Positions 53,043 to 62,535 of a stretch of 64,000 nt of DNA are shown in pieces. The stretch lies in the NCBI RefSeq assembly GCF_000495915.1, contig NZ_AOFQ01000050.1:1-64000 (forward strand). The letters are read 5' to 3'. Position numbers and translations under genes: made by a program. Each line of letters starts with the position of its first letter. The first letter of the stretch is position 1. The stretch comes from Stutzerimonas chloritidismutans AW-1. GTDB lineage: Bacteria; Pseudomonadota; Gammaproteobacteria; Pseudomonadales; Pseudomonadaceae. Under the pieces are notes generated by a model. It searched no databases. It saw only the letters and a program-made list of their open reading frames with translations, and was not told the origin of the DNA.

Positions 53043-53918
53043 ATGAAACCCGTCATCAAATGGACCGCCCTGGCCCTCGCCGTCTGCCTGCCGCTTTCGG
53101 CCCAGGCCCACCGCGCCTGGATGCTGCCTTCGGCCACCGTGCTCTCGGGTGAAGAGCCTTGGATCACCGTCGACGCCGCGGTTTCCAACGACCTGTTCTA
53201 TTTCGAACACGTGCCGATGCGCCTCAAGGGTATCGGCGAGGCAGCCCAGGCGCCGGCAGGTGGCCCGCCCGGCATGCGCGGGCGGCCGGTTCCGGAGCTG
53301 CAGGTCATCGCCCCGGATGGCTCCAAGGTTGCGGTACAGAACGGCGCCATCGGCCGCTACCGCAGCACCTTCGATGTGCAGCTGAGCCAGAAGGGCACCT
53401 ACAAGCTGGCGGTCGCCAACAACGGCCTGTTCGCCAGCTGGAAGGAAAACGGCCAGATGCGCCGCTGGATGGGCACCCCGGAAAGCTTCGCCAAGGACGT
53501 CCCGGCCAAGGCCGAAGGTCTCAAGGTCAGCCAGACCAGCAACCGCATGGAAGTGTTCGTGACCTCCGGTGCGCCCAGCACTGACGTACTCGCGCCCAGC
53601 GGCCAGGGCCTGGAACTCAAGCCCGTCACCCACCCCAACGACCTGTTCGCCGGCGAAGCGGCGGAGCTCGTCTTTCTGCTCGATGGCAAGCCGGCCGCGG
53701 ATGTCGAGATCAGCGTGATCCCGGGCGGCAATCGCTACCGCGATGACCTTGGCGAGATCAAGGCGAAGACCGCTGCCGACGGCAAGGTCCGCATCACCTG
53801 GCCTGAAGCCGGCATGTACTGGCTGGAAGCCGAACTCGTCACCGACCAGGGCGTGAACAAGCCGGCCATTGAACGCCGCGCTAGCTACAGCGCCACCCTG
53901 GAAGTGCTGGCGCAGTGA
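53043..53918 (+). CDS. DUF4198 periplasmic protein
   Basis: An exported protein of 291 residues. The signal peptide (MKPVIKWTALALAVCLPLS) ends at AQA, leaving a mature N-terminal His (HRAWMLPS), as in other DUF4198 proteins. The rest is beta-rich, with an N-terminal WITVDAAVSNDLFYFEHVPM segment and an Ig-like C-terminal part. DUF4198 relatives occur next to metal-uptake systems (for example the NikM-like proteins). The start at 53043 has ACAGGAAGCACGCC upstream; an ATG at 53025 overlaps the DUF2271 stop and is an alternative. Confidence 0.85.
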   Translation: MKPVIKWTALALAVCLPLSAQAHRAWMLPSATVLSGEEPWITVDAAVSNDLFYFEHVPMRLKGIGEAAQAPAGGPPGMRGRPVPELQVIAPDGSKVAVQNGAIGRYRSTFDVQLSQKGTYKLAVANNGLFASWKENGQMRRWMGTPESFAKDVPAKAEGLKVSQTSNRMEVFVTSGAPSTDVLAPSGQGLELKPVTHPNDLFAGEAAELVFLLDGKPAADVEISVIPGGNRYRDDLGEIKAKTAADGKVRITWPEAGMYWLEAELVTDQGVNKPAIERRASYSATLEVLAQ

Positions 53919-54026
53919 CCGCTGGGTCTCGCTGAAACGAACCGGCAGGCACCCCAGCGGGACGCCATGTCGGTTCTTCGCTTGGCCTGAGCCTTGCTGA
54001 CTTCACGCTTTCGCGGGAGCCCTGAA

Positions 54027-55586
54027 TTGCCAACACCTCTGGCCACGCACTTGCGCCATTACCCGTTTCCGCTCGCCTGCGTGCTGCTCGCCGCGGCGCT
54101 GCTGCACTGGCAGCCACCCCGCGAGGTGTCGGCGGCCGTGGTTGTGCTCGGCTATCTCGCGCTCTGCCTACTGGTTTGGCGACCAGGTCGCGCTAAATCT
54201 GTCGAGGCGACCAAGTCATCCGACCTACTGATCGCCTTTGCCAGCCAGGGCGGCCAAGCCCGGGAACTGGCCGAGCGCAGCGCCCGGCAACTGGCCGATG
54301 CCGGCGTCAGCAGCACTACCCGCACACTCAACGAACTGGACCCGGCGACGCTGACCGACGCGAGACGGCTGTTGTTTGTCGTCAGCACCTACGGCGAAGG
54401 GGAAGCGCCGGACAACGCGGCGCGTTTCGAAAGGCGCCTGCTGGCATCGCGCGCCGACCTGAGCGGTCTGCAGTACGCCATGCTGGCGCTGGGCGACAGC
54501 CAGTATCCGAACTATTGCGGTTTTGGCCGGCGGCTGGACGAAGCGCTGCGCAGCCGCGGCGCCGAGCCCCTGTTCGATCGACTGGACGTAGACCGGCTGG
54601 ACGCCAGCACCCTGCGCCACTGGCAACAGCAGCTCGGCCAACTGAGCGGCCACAACGAGTTCAGCGGCTGGCAGCCGGTCCCTTACGGTAACTGGCGACT
54701 CGCCGGGCGAACCGTGCTCAACCCCGGCAGCAGCGGCGCGCCGGTCTGTCATATCAGGCTCGAACCGCTGGAAGAGGCACCCCACTGGCGCGCCGGCGAT
54801 ATCGCCGAGATCGGCCCACGACACCCACGCGGCCCCATCGAAGAGTTGCTACGCCGGCTCGGCCACGATCCGCAGCAGCGGATCGCCGGCGAAAGCCTGC
54901 TCGACATCCTCTGTACGCGGCGCGTGCCTGCCGAAGAAGCCCTGCGAGAGCTGGATATCGATGCGCTGCTCGCCCTGCCCCAACTGGCGCACCGCGAATA
55001 CTCCATCGCCTCGGTTCCGGCCGACGACGCACTCGAACTGCTGGTGCGCGAGGCCCGGCAAGCGGACGGCAGCCTCGGGCTCGGCTCCGGCTGGCTGTGT
55101 CGCCACGCACCAGCTGGTGCGCCGATCGCCCTGCGCATTCGCAGCAACCCGGGCTTTCATGGCCCGGCCGTCGCGACGCCACTGGTGCTGATCGGCAACG
55201 GCACAGGCATGGCCGGGCTGCGCGCTCATCTTCGTGAACGCGCCGCGACGCCGGGTTCGCGCAACTGGTTGCTGTTCGGTGAGCGCAACGCTGCGCACGA
55301 CCTGTTCCTTGCCGAAGAGCTGCAGCAATGGCTTGCCTGCGGCCATCTGCAACGCCTGGATCTGGCCTTCTCGCGGGACCAGACCGACAAGCGCTACGTG
55401 CAGCACGCGCTGCGCGATGCAGGCGAGGAGCTGTGCAAGTGGGTCGCCGAGGGCGCAGCGATTCATGTCTGCGGCAGCCTGAGCGGAATGGGCCAGGCGG
55501 TGCAGCAGATCCTGGTCGGGCTGCTGGGCGAGGCGCGGTTGAACGAGATGTCAGCGCAGGGGCGCTATCGGCGGGATCTGTATTAG
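54027..55586 (+). CDS. Membrane-anchored flavodoxin / FAD-NADP(H) reductase flavoprotein (CysJ/PiuB-like)
   Basis: A two-flavin reductase of 519 residues. Two N-terminal TM helices (about 12-30 and 36-52) anchor it; a flavodoxin-like FMN domain (about 65-205, LLIAFASQGGQARELAERSA) and a ferredoxin-reductase-like domain follow, with FAD motif HREYSIAS, NAD(P) motifs GNGTGMAGLRAHL and CGSLSGMGQAV, and a C-terminal aromatic (RRDLY). It would take electrons from NAD(P)H in the cytoplasm and pass them to the membrane partner. The start is the TTG at 54027 with GCGGGAGCCCTGAA upstream; a TTG at 53994 is the alternative. It is the last gene of the set. Confidence 0.87.
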   Translation: MPTPLATHLRHYPFPLACVLLAAALLHWQPPREVSAAVVVLGYLALCLLVWRPGRAKSVEATKSSDLLIAFASQGGQARELAERSARQLADAGVSSTTRTLNELDPATLTDARRLLFVVSTYGEGEAPDNAARFERRLLASRADLSGLQYAMLALGDSQYPNYCGFGRRLDEALRSRGAEPLFDRLDVDRLDASTLRHWQQQLGQLSGHNEFSGWQPVPYGNWRLAGRTVLNPGSSGAPVCHIRLEPLEEAPHWRAGDIAEIGPRHPRGPIEELLRRLGHDPQQRIAGESLLDILCTRRVPAEEALRELDIDALLALPQLAHREYSIASVPADDALELLVREARQADGSLGLGSGWLCRHAPAGAPIALRIRSNPGFHGPAVATPLVLIGNGTGMAGLRAHLRERAATPGSRNWLLFGERNAAHDLFLAEELQQWLACGHLQRLDLAFSRDQTDKRYVQHALRDAGEELCKWVAEGAAIHVCGSLSGMGQAVQQILVGLLGEARLNEMSAQGRYRRDLY

Positions 55587-55805
55587 CGGCGCGCTTCCAG
55601 GCGAGCACCGGGCTGCGCTTGGCAATGTCCACCTACCAGCAGCAGCGCTGCAGGGTGAGCTTCAACCCATCCGCACCGCTCGGTCACACAAATGATGGGA
55701 GGAAGCCCATCTGGAGCCTGGCGAGTTAAGCTCACAAGCCAGGGGCCAACCGACGGCTTGGCGCCGAAACGGGCGGCAAGGACCAAGACCTCGTAGCCAC
55801 CGCCG

Positions 55806-55831
55806 TTCGCGGTCAAGACCGCTCCTACAAG
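55806..55831. repeat. REP-like palindrome
   Basis: GCGGTC-AA-GACCGC (55809-55822) followed by TCCTACAAG is a form I recall as a common intergenic repeat in P. stutzeri/mendocina-type genomes. It differs from the REP class next to the transposase at the left end of the window. Confidence 0.6.
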
Positions 55832-55940
55832 AGCGCTTCGCCAATCCTTGTGGATGGCGCTGGCACGCGCGGCGCAACAGGCACCACCACCCCCTCGCTC
55901 CGTCTCCAACGCAACCATCGCTAGCCGCAATTGCGAGCTG

Positions 55941-55973
55941 AAAAAAAACGAACCCCGCCAAAGGACGGGGTTC
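55941..55973 (-). terminator. Rho-independent terminator of the second TonB receptor gene
   Basis: On the minus strand GAACCCCG (from 55973) pairs with CGGGGTTC (to 55950) and is followed by T8 (55941-55948). It lies 50 bases after the receptor stop. Confidence 0.85.
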
Positions 55974-56022
55974 ACTGTTGCCGCTCGGATGACGCGGCTT
56001 GGGCCGCGTCGCCAAGGCTTGG

Positions 56023-58155
56023 TCAGAACGACATGTTGGCGCTGACACCGAATGCGCGAGGCGAGCCCGGCATGATATTGCTGTTGCTGTGAGCGGAGGC
56101 GTAGTAGTCCTCGTCCAGCAGGTTTTCCACGTTCAGCTGCAGGCGCAGGTCCGGGTTGACGGTGTAGTAGACCGCCGCGTCCACGCGGGTGAAGCTGGGC
56201 AGCTCGACTGCGTTGTCTGTGCTGGCATACACCGCATTCTGGTAGACCGCACCGAGGCCTACACCCCACTGGGAGTTGAAGGTGTACTTGTTCCACAGCG
56301 AGACGGAGTTGCGCGGCACCTGGGCGATATGGTTTCCATTGTCCGCGCCCGGCTTCGTAATCTCACTATCCTGGTAGGCGTAACCACCAGTGATCTGCCA
56401 GGCATCGGTCAGATTGCCGGTCATGCTGAGCTCAACACCGTCTACACGCTGACCATCGACCAATTCCATCCGCGCCGGGTCTTGTAGTGTGGGGGCCTTC
56501 ACAGCGACGTTCGTACGATCCAAACGATACACAGCAGCAGTAGCCGCCAAGCGTTCGTTGATATCCCACTTTACGCCTACCTCACGGTTCTTGAACTCTT
56601 CCGGATCAAGAGACTTAAGGCTGGCAGTGAGGCCATCCAACTGCTCTCCAGCACGCGGTACATAAGCCTTGCTGTAGCTGGCGTAGAAGGACAGGTTATC
56701 CAGCGGCTTGTAGATCAGGCCGGCACGCGGAGACACCAGATCGTCCGAACTTGCCACCTGTTCGCCGTTACGATTGTCGTCCAGATCGATCTTCACCTTG
56801 TCGTAACGCGCGCCAAGGATCAGTTCCCACTGCGAGCTCAACTCGATTTGGTCTTGGAAGTAGATCGCGACGGTCTTAGTCACGCTGCGGTTGTCCGGAT
56901 CGCTGGAGCTCTGACGGAAATATACGGGCGCACTATAAATGGTACTGGACGAAGTCACGCTGCCAAGCTTGATGTCATCGTCGATAGAGTCTCCGAAACC
57001 AGTTTCACGATAGTTATCAGTCACCTGACGGCTCAGCTCCGCACCCACAAGCAACGTGTGATTCATCCCTAACGCATTGGTATCAATGGTCAGATCGGTC
57101 TGATTGATCAGGTTCTTGCGATCGGTCGCTTTGTTGTAAGCAGCAACTGGAATGATGTTATCGGTATCGTTCTTGTCGCTGCCGGGAAACACGTTCTGGT
57201 AGAACTTCTCGTAGTCGGCAAAGCGAGTCTGGTTGACCAGGGTGACATTGTCGGAAAAGTCATGGGAGATCCGCGCGTTCAGCGCATCCACTTCAGCTGT
57301 CGCATAGCTGAGGTCTGAACTACCGATGAAGGTTGACTCGTCCACTTTCAGCGGCTTGCCGTTAAGAGACGGCACACCCCGATCGACGGTACGGTCATCC
57401 TCGAAGTGCTCGTAACCCATCTCGATGCTGGTGGCGTCGCTCAGGCGGAAGGTCGCGGTCGGGTTTATCGCCCAGCGTTCCAGCTCGACATCATCGCGGA
57501 AGCTCTCGGAGTCTTCGAACAGTGCGGTCAGACGCACGGCGACGTTCTCGTTGAGGCCCTGGTTGAAGTCGCCGGTCATGCGACGGTTCTGCCAGGAACC
57601 GTAGGTCAGACCCAGCTCATGACCATCGGCCCAGTTGGCCTGCTTGGTGACGCGGTTGATCAGACCGCCACTGGCACCACGGCCGAAGATCATGCCGCTC
57701 GGGCCCTTGAGCACTTCGACGCGGTCGACGTTGTAGAGGTCGCGCAGGTATTGCACGTCGTCACGCATGCCATCGACGAAGAAGTCCGCCGTGGAGGTAT
57801 TGCCGCGCAGGATGGGCGCATCGCGATGGCCTTCGCCCTGAGCCATCTGCACGCCAGGTACGTAGCGCACCACGTCGGCCATGCTCTGCATGTTCTGGTC
57901 GCGGATCTGCTCGTCGGTCACCACGCTGATGGACTGCGGAATGTTGCGCAGGGGGGTGTCGGTCTTGGTGGCTACCTTGCTGCGTTCCACGCGATAGCTT
58001 TCGCGCTGCTCGACCACTTCCATCGAGTCCAGCGTGACGCTCTCAGCGTCCGCCGCGCCGGCCCACTGGGCCGAAGCCAGCAACGGCAGACCATAAACGG
58101 CCATGCGAATGACGTTCGCCATACGGGTTTTCTTGAAGCGTGGCTGCTGCGACAT
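56023..58155 (-). CDS. TonB-dependent siderophore receptor (Fiu/catecholate-type)
   Basis: An outer-membrane ferric-siderophore receptor of 710 residues. Signal peptide (to about residue 34, SAQWAGA), plug domain with TPLRNIPQSISVVTDEQIRDQ, ADFFVDGMRDDVQYLRDLYN and VEVLKGPSGMIFGRGASGG, and a barrel ending ...RAFGVSANMSF. These plug features are typical of the TIGR01783 siderophore receptors. The start at 58155 (MSQQPRFKKTRM) has TGGGGGAGTAGAG upstream. It is convergent with the reductase set and flanked by its own terminator and a Fur-like site. The ligand is unknown. Confidence 0.92.
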   Translation of the reverse strand: MSQQPRFKKTRMANVIRMAVYGLPLLASAQWAGAADAESVTLDSMEVVEQRESYRVERSKVATKTDTPLRNIPQSISVVTDEQIRDQNMQSMADVVRYVPGVQMAQGEGHRDAPILRGNTSTADFFVDGMRDDVQYLRDLYNVDRVEVLKGPSGMIFGRGASGGLINRVTKQANWADGHELGLTYGSWQNRRMTGDFNQGLNENVAVRLTALFEDSESFRDDVELERWAINPTATFRLSDATSIEMGYEHFEDDRTVDRGVPSLNGKPLKVDESTFIGSSDLSYATAEVDALNARISHDFSDNVTLVNQTRFADYEKFYQNVFPGSDKNDTDNIIPVAAYNKATDRKNLINQTDLTIDTNALGMNHTLLVGAELSRQVTDNYRETGFGDSIDDDIKLGSVTSSSTIYSAPVYFRQSSSDPDNRSVTKTVAIYFQDQIELSSQWELILGARYDKVKIDLDDNRNGEQVASSDDLVSPRAGLIYKPLDNLSFYASYSKAYVPRAGEQLDGLTASLKSLDPEEFKNREVGVKWDINERLAATAAVYRLDRTNVAVKAPTLQDPARMELVDGQRVDGVELSMTGNLTDAWQITGGYAYQDSEITKPGADNGNHIAQVPRNSVSLWNKYTFNSQWGVGLGAVYQNAVYASTDNAVELPSFTRVDAAVYYTVNPDLRLQLNVENLLDEDYYASAHSNSNIMPGSPRAFGVSANMSF

Positions 58156-58180
58156 CTCTACTCCCCCAAACACTCAAACT

Positions 58181-58221
58181 AATGCGAATTGTTCGTATTG
58201 ATATTACGATGATAAATTCGC
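58181..58221 (-). promoter_or_regulatory. Candidate Fur-controlled region of the second receptor gene
   Basis: AATGCGAATTGTTCGTATT (58181-58199) matches the Fur consensus AATGAGAATGATTCTCATT at 14 of 19 positions and is close to palindromic. GCGAATT at 58184-58190 is repeated inverted as AATTCGC at 58215-58221. The site begins 26 bases upstream of the receptor start. Confidence 0.55.
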
Positions 58222-58343
58222 ACAGCAGTCAAAGTCCAGCGTTTCGCTGCCGGTTAACGCGAATAAATCGCAATATTTTCGGAAAGGCGGCAATTGGTCA
58301 CAACACGCAGATAGCGCCAGAGCAGGATTCGATGAACTCAAAC

Positions 58344-58491
58344 GTAGGGCGGGAGAAACCCGCCGAACGTGGCGCAGCGCCGCAGTACTACCTCGCGATG
58401 CAAGGTCCAGAAAAAAGAAACCCCGCGCAGGGCAAGGTTTTCTTTCGCAGCATCGAGCCAGGTGAAACCGCGCGGGTTTCACCCGCCCTAC
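58344..58491. repeat. REPIN-like inverted repeat pair
   Basis: GTAGGGCGGGAGAAACCC (58344-58361) recurs inverted at 58474-58491 as GGGTTTCACCCGCCCTAC, one mismatch in 18. The roughly 110 bases between carry further small palindromes. This doublet occupies most of the 391-base gap between the receptor and the decarboxylase genes. Its end sequence differs from the other repeats in the window. Confidence 0.7.
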
Positions 58492-58504
58492 AAAAGCCAA
58501 CAGC

Positions 58505-58528
58505 AAAACGCCCACACGAGGTGGGCGT
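58505..58528 (-). terminator. Rho-independent terminator of speC
   Basis: ACGCCCAC (58508-58515) and GTGGGCGT (58521-58528) form an 8-base stem; on the minus strand it is followed by TTTTGCTGTT. It lies about 20 bases after the speC stop. Confidence 0.75.
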
Positions 58529-58546
58529 CAGTCGAAGCGATGAGGC

Positions 58547-59710
58547 TTAGAGGTAGTAAGCCTTCAGCGGCGGGAAGCCGTTGAATTCCACCGCGCTGTA
58601 GCTGGTGGTGTAGGCACCGGTGGAGAGCCAGTACATGCGGTCGCCGATGGCCAGGTTCAGCGGCAGGCCGTACTTGTAGTTCTCGTACATGATGTCGGCG
58701 CTGTCACAGGTCGGGCCGGCGATGACCACTTCTTCCATCTCGCCCTTCTTCTCGGTCCAGATGGGGAATTTGATGGCTTCGCCCATGGTTTCGATCAGGC
58801 CGGAGAACATGCCCACGTCGGTGTACACCCAGCGCTCGACGGCAGTACGCGACTTGCGCGCCACCAGCACCACTTCACTGACCAGAATGCCGGCGTTGGC
58901 AATCAGCGAGCGGCCCGGCTCAAGGATGATTTCTGGCAACTCGTCGCCGAAGTCTTCCTTGAGGAAGCGGATGATTTCCTCGGCGTAGGTTTCCAGGCTG
59001 TTGGTGCGGGTGATGTAGTTGGCCGGGAAGCCGCCGCCCATATTGATCATCTTCAGCTCGATTCCGTCTTCTTCCTTGAGACGCTCGAAGATCACCTTGA
59101 CCTTGGCGATGGCCGCATCCCACACGGAGATGTCGCGCTGCTGCGAGCCGACGTGAAAGGAGATGCCGTAAGGCTCGAGCTTCAACTGGCGTGCCAGGAT
59201 CAACAGGTCCATGGCCATATCGGTTTGGCAGCCGAACTTGCGCGACAGCGGCCAGTCGGCGGTGGTCGAGCCTTCGGTGAGGATGCGCACATAGACTTTC
59301 GAGCCCGGTGCCGCCTTGGCGATGTTGCGCAGGTCGGCTTCCGAGTCGGTGGCGAACATGCGCACACCCTTCTCGTAGAAGTAGCGGATGTCCTTGGCTT
59401 TCTTGATGGTGTTGCCGTAGCTGATGCGCTCGGGGCCGACGCCGCGGGACATTACTTTGTCCAGCTCATAGATCGAGGCGATATCGAAGCTCGAACCCTT
59501 GTCGCGCAGCAGATCGATGATCTCGACCGCCGGGTTGGCCTTGACGGCGTAGTACACGCTGGCGAATTCGAAACCGGCGCGCAGGTCGTCATAGGCCTTG
59601 CTGATGGTTTCGGTGTCGATCACCACGAAGGGGGTTTCGTGCTGGTCGGCGAAGGCCTTCATCTTCTGGAAGGTGGCGCGAGGGTAATAGTCTTCGATCT
59701 TGACCGTCAT
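58547..59710 (-). CDS. speC: Ornithine decarboxylase (alanine-racemase-fold, type III PLP)
   Basis: Makes putrescine from ornithine. The 387-residue protein is the eukaryotic-type fold used by pseudomonads, not the large enterobacterial SpeC. The PLP lysine is K57 (YYAVKANPA), the phosphate-binding GGG is in NMGGGFPANYI, and the catalytic cysteine is in GPTCDSAD. It closely resembles what I recall of P. aeruginosa PA4519. The ATG at 59710 has TTTGGAGTCCCACGC upstream. It is divergent from prfC and has a long leader. Confidence 0.95.
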   Translation of the reverse strand: MTVKIEDYYPRATFQKMKAFADQHETPFVVIDTETISKAYDDLRAGFEFASVYYAVKANPAVEIIDLLRDKGSSFDIASIYELDKVMSRGVGPERISYGNTIKKAKDIRYFYEKGVRMFATDSEADLRNIAKAAPGSKVYVRILTEGSTTADWPLSRKFGCQTDMAMDLLILARQLKLEPYGISFHVGSQQRDISVWDAAIAKVKVIFERLKEEDGIELKMINMGGGFPANYITRTNSLETYAEEIIRFLKEDFGDELPEIILEPGRSLIANAGILVSEVVLVARKSRTAVERWVYTDVGMFSGLIETMGEAIKFPIWTEKKGEMEEVVIAGPTCDSADIMYENYKYGLPLNLAIGDRMYWLSTGAYTTSYSAVEFNGFPPLKAYYL

Positions 59711-59905
59711 GCGTGGGACTCCAAAAAACGGGAAACAAAAGTCGGATGAGGGATGGAGGGCATCAGCCCTGACAAGAACGCCTGATCAGTTTCCCCACTT
59801 TGGTTCGCCTACTTCCCAAGGCATGTCGCCGAGTATCACGGAGGATCTCTCGTCGTCAGTACTTGAGCCGGATGGATCGTTGCCAGCATGGACGTTCGGG
59901 CGCGA

Positions 59906-59934
59906 ACTTTAGGACCAAGGGGGGCATAGATCAA
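59906..59934 (-). promoter_or_regulatory. Candidate speC promoter
   Basis: On the minus strand TTGATC (59929-59934) and TAAAGT (59906-59911) are spaced by 17 bases. Transcription would begin near 59899. Confidence 0.5.
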
Positions 59935-60060
59935 TCAAAAAAAACGTCCCGAAGGTGCATCCGTTTCGAGTTGTTGTCGATTCAAAACAAAGCGTCATGG
60001 AAACTGCACAAATCGGCGATTTCCGCAGCCGTGCGGGCCGCAGCGAAATCCATTTGCCGC

Positions 60061-60066
60061 TATAAT
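60061..60066 (+). promoter_or_regulatory. Candidate -10 element for prfC
   Basis: A perfect TATAAT followed by CGCCGCCTTTTTTGAC, 52 bases before the prfC ATG. No -35 match is seen at the usual distance. Confidence 0.4.
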
Positions 60067-60117
60067 CGCCGCCTTTTTTGACAGACCGACTACTCGTCGA
60101 CGGGTTCCTTAATTCCG

Positions 60118-61701
<1,584 letters not shown>

Positions 61702-61824
61702 TGCCGGAAATGCGTCTGTTACCGGTATAGCGGGCGTATTTGATCGGGCACCGCCGTAGGGCTGCGCCCAAGACTGCGACCTCTCGCAAGGATGCGAGAA
61801 CCCCGCTTTTCACAAGGAAGTGAT

Positions 61825-62232
61825 ATGCCCACCGAACGCCCCTCCCCCGAACAACGCCAGTTCGCCAGAAATCTTCGAGGCCAACTCACCGATTGCGAGC
61901 GTCTGCTGTGGCGCCAGTTGCGCAATCGCGGCTTAGCCGGATTCAAATTTCGCCGACAGCATCCGTGGCCGCCTTACGTTCTCGACTTCTACTGCGCAGC
62001 GTTGCAGCTTGTCGTCGAGCTCGATGGCGGGCAGCACTACGACGAAGCTGGCCTGGCGAAAGACCGTTTGCGCACGGCCTATCTGCAGCGTCAGGGGCTG
62101 GAAGTTCTTCGCTTCAGCAACCTGGATGTAATGCGGAATCTCGAAGGTGTCCTGGCGGAAATTTTGCGCTGGATTGAGGCCCGCTCCCCTCACCCCAACC
62201 CTCTCCCCAATGGGGAGAGGGAGCTGGATTGA
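61825..62232 (+). CDS. DUF559 domain protein (PD-(D/E)XK endonuclease-like)
   Basis: A 135-residue protein of the DUF559/very-short-patch-repair-like fold. The core FRRQHPWPPYVLDFYCAALQLVVELDGGQHYDE carries the D...ExD...Q residues of the nuclease fold (D and E visible in VLDFYC and VVELDGGQH). The function is not established. The start at 61825 (MPTERPSPEQ) has CAAGGAAG upstream. The C-terminal SPHPNPLPNGE is encoded by a palindromic genomic repeat that also occurs inverted downstream, so the last 15 residues are repeat-derived. Confidence 0.85.
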   Translation: MPTERPSPEQRQFARNLRGQLTDCERLLWRQLRNRGLAGFKFRRQHPWPPYVLDFYCAALQLVVELDGGQHYDEAGLAKDRLRTAYLQRQGLEVLRFSNLDVMRNLEGVLAEILRWIEARSPHPNPLPNGERELD

Positions 62233-62488
62233 AGTTACCGAACCATCTCATGCCTGGTCCGATACGACTGGGTCATCGCGCAGCTACGCACCAACAAATC
62301 CTAATCAGAATGTATCGCTTCACATCACTCCAAGACTTGTTCGAGTCCGTGCAGCAGATACGTGCAGCAGCTCGGCGATTGGCATCGCACGAATTGAATC
62401 GCTGCGCATCGCCTTACACCGATACCGAAACCCCAACTCGGTTCAGTCCCCTCTCCCCTCCGGGGAGAGGGTTAGGGTGAGGGGCTGG
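62185..62488. repeat. Inverted pair of SPHPNPLP-type palindromes
   Basis: Hairpin 1 (CCCTCTCCCC 62199-62208, GGGGAGAGGG 62212-62221) lies in the end of the DUF559 gene. Hairpin 2 (62449-62458, 62462-62471) is its inverted counterpart, with the shared flank CCCCTCACCC-AACC on the outer sides. The 303 bases from 62233 to 62535 otherwise hold no gene I can support. The copies read as a REPIN-like doublet of about 305 bases. Confidence 0.75.
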
Positions 62489-62535
62489 GCGCTATGTCTA
62501 GCATCGCAACCAAGAGCCACACCGCGCCGCTTCAC

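Larger units (their letters stand above)
55587..56022. other. Intergenic region between convergent flavoprotein and receptor genes
   Basis: 436 bases without a convincing gene. It contains a REP-like palindrome (55806-55831) and, at the far end, the terminator of the minus-strand receptor (55941-55973). The open frames here are short and lack family-like sequence. Confidence 0.5.
59711..60117. other. Divergent intergenic region speC / prfC
   Basis: 407 bases between divergent genes. The speC side holds a candidate promoter at 59906-59934, which would give a leader of roughly 190 bases; the prfC side holds a TATAAT at 60061-60066. An A8 run lies at 59938-59945. No gene is supported. Confidence 0.5.

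Noticed and set aside
58259-58271. GCGA-ATAAA-TCGC palindrome upstream of the second receptor
   Set aside because: Four-base arms in an AT-rich leader are too short to claim as an operator.
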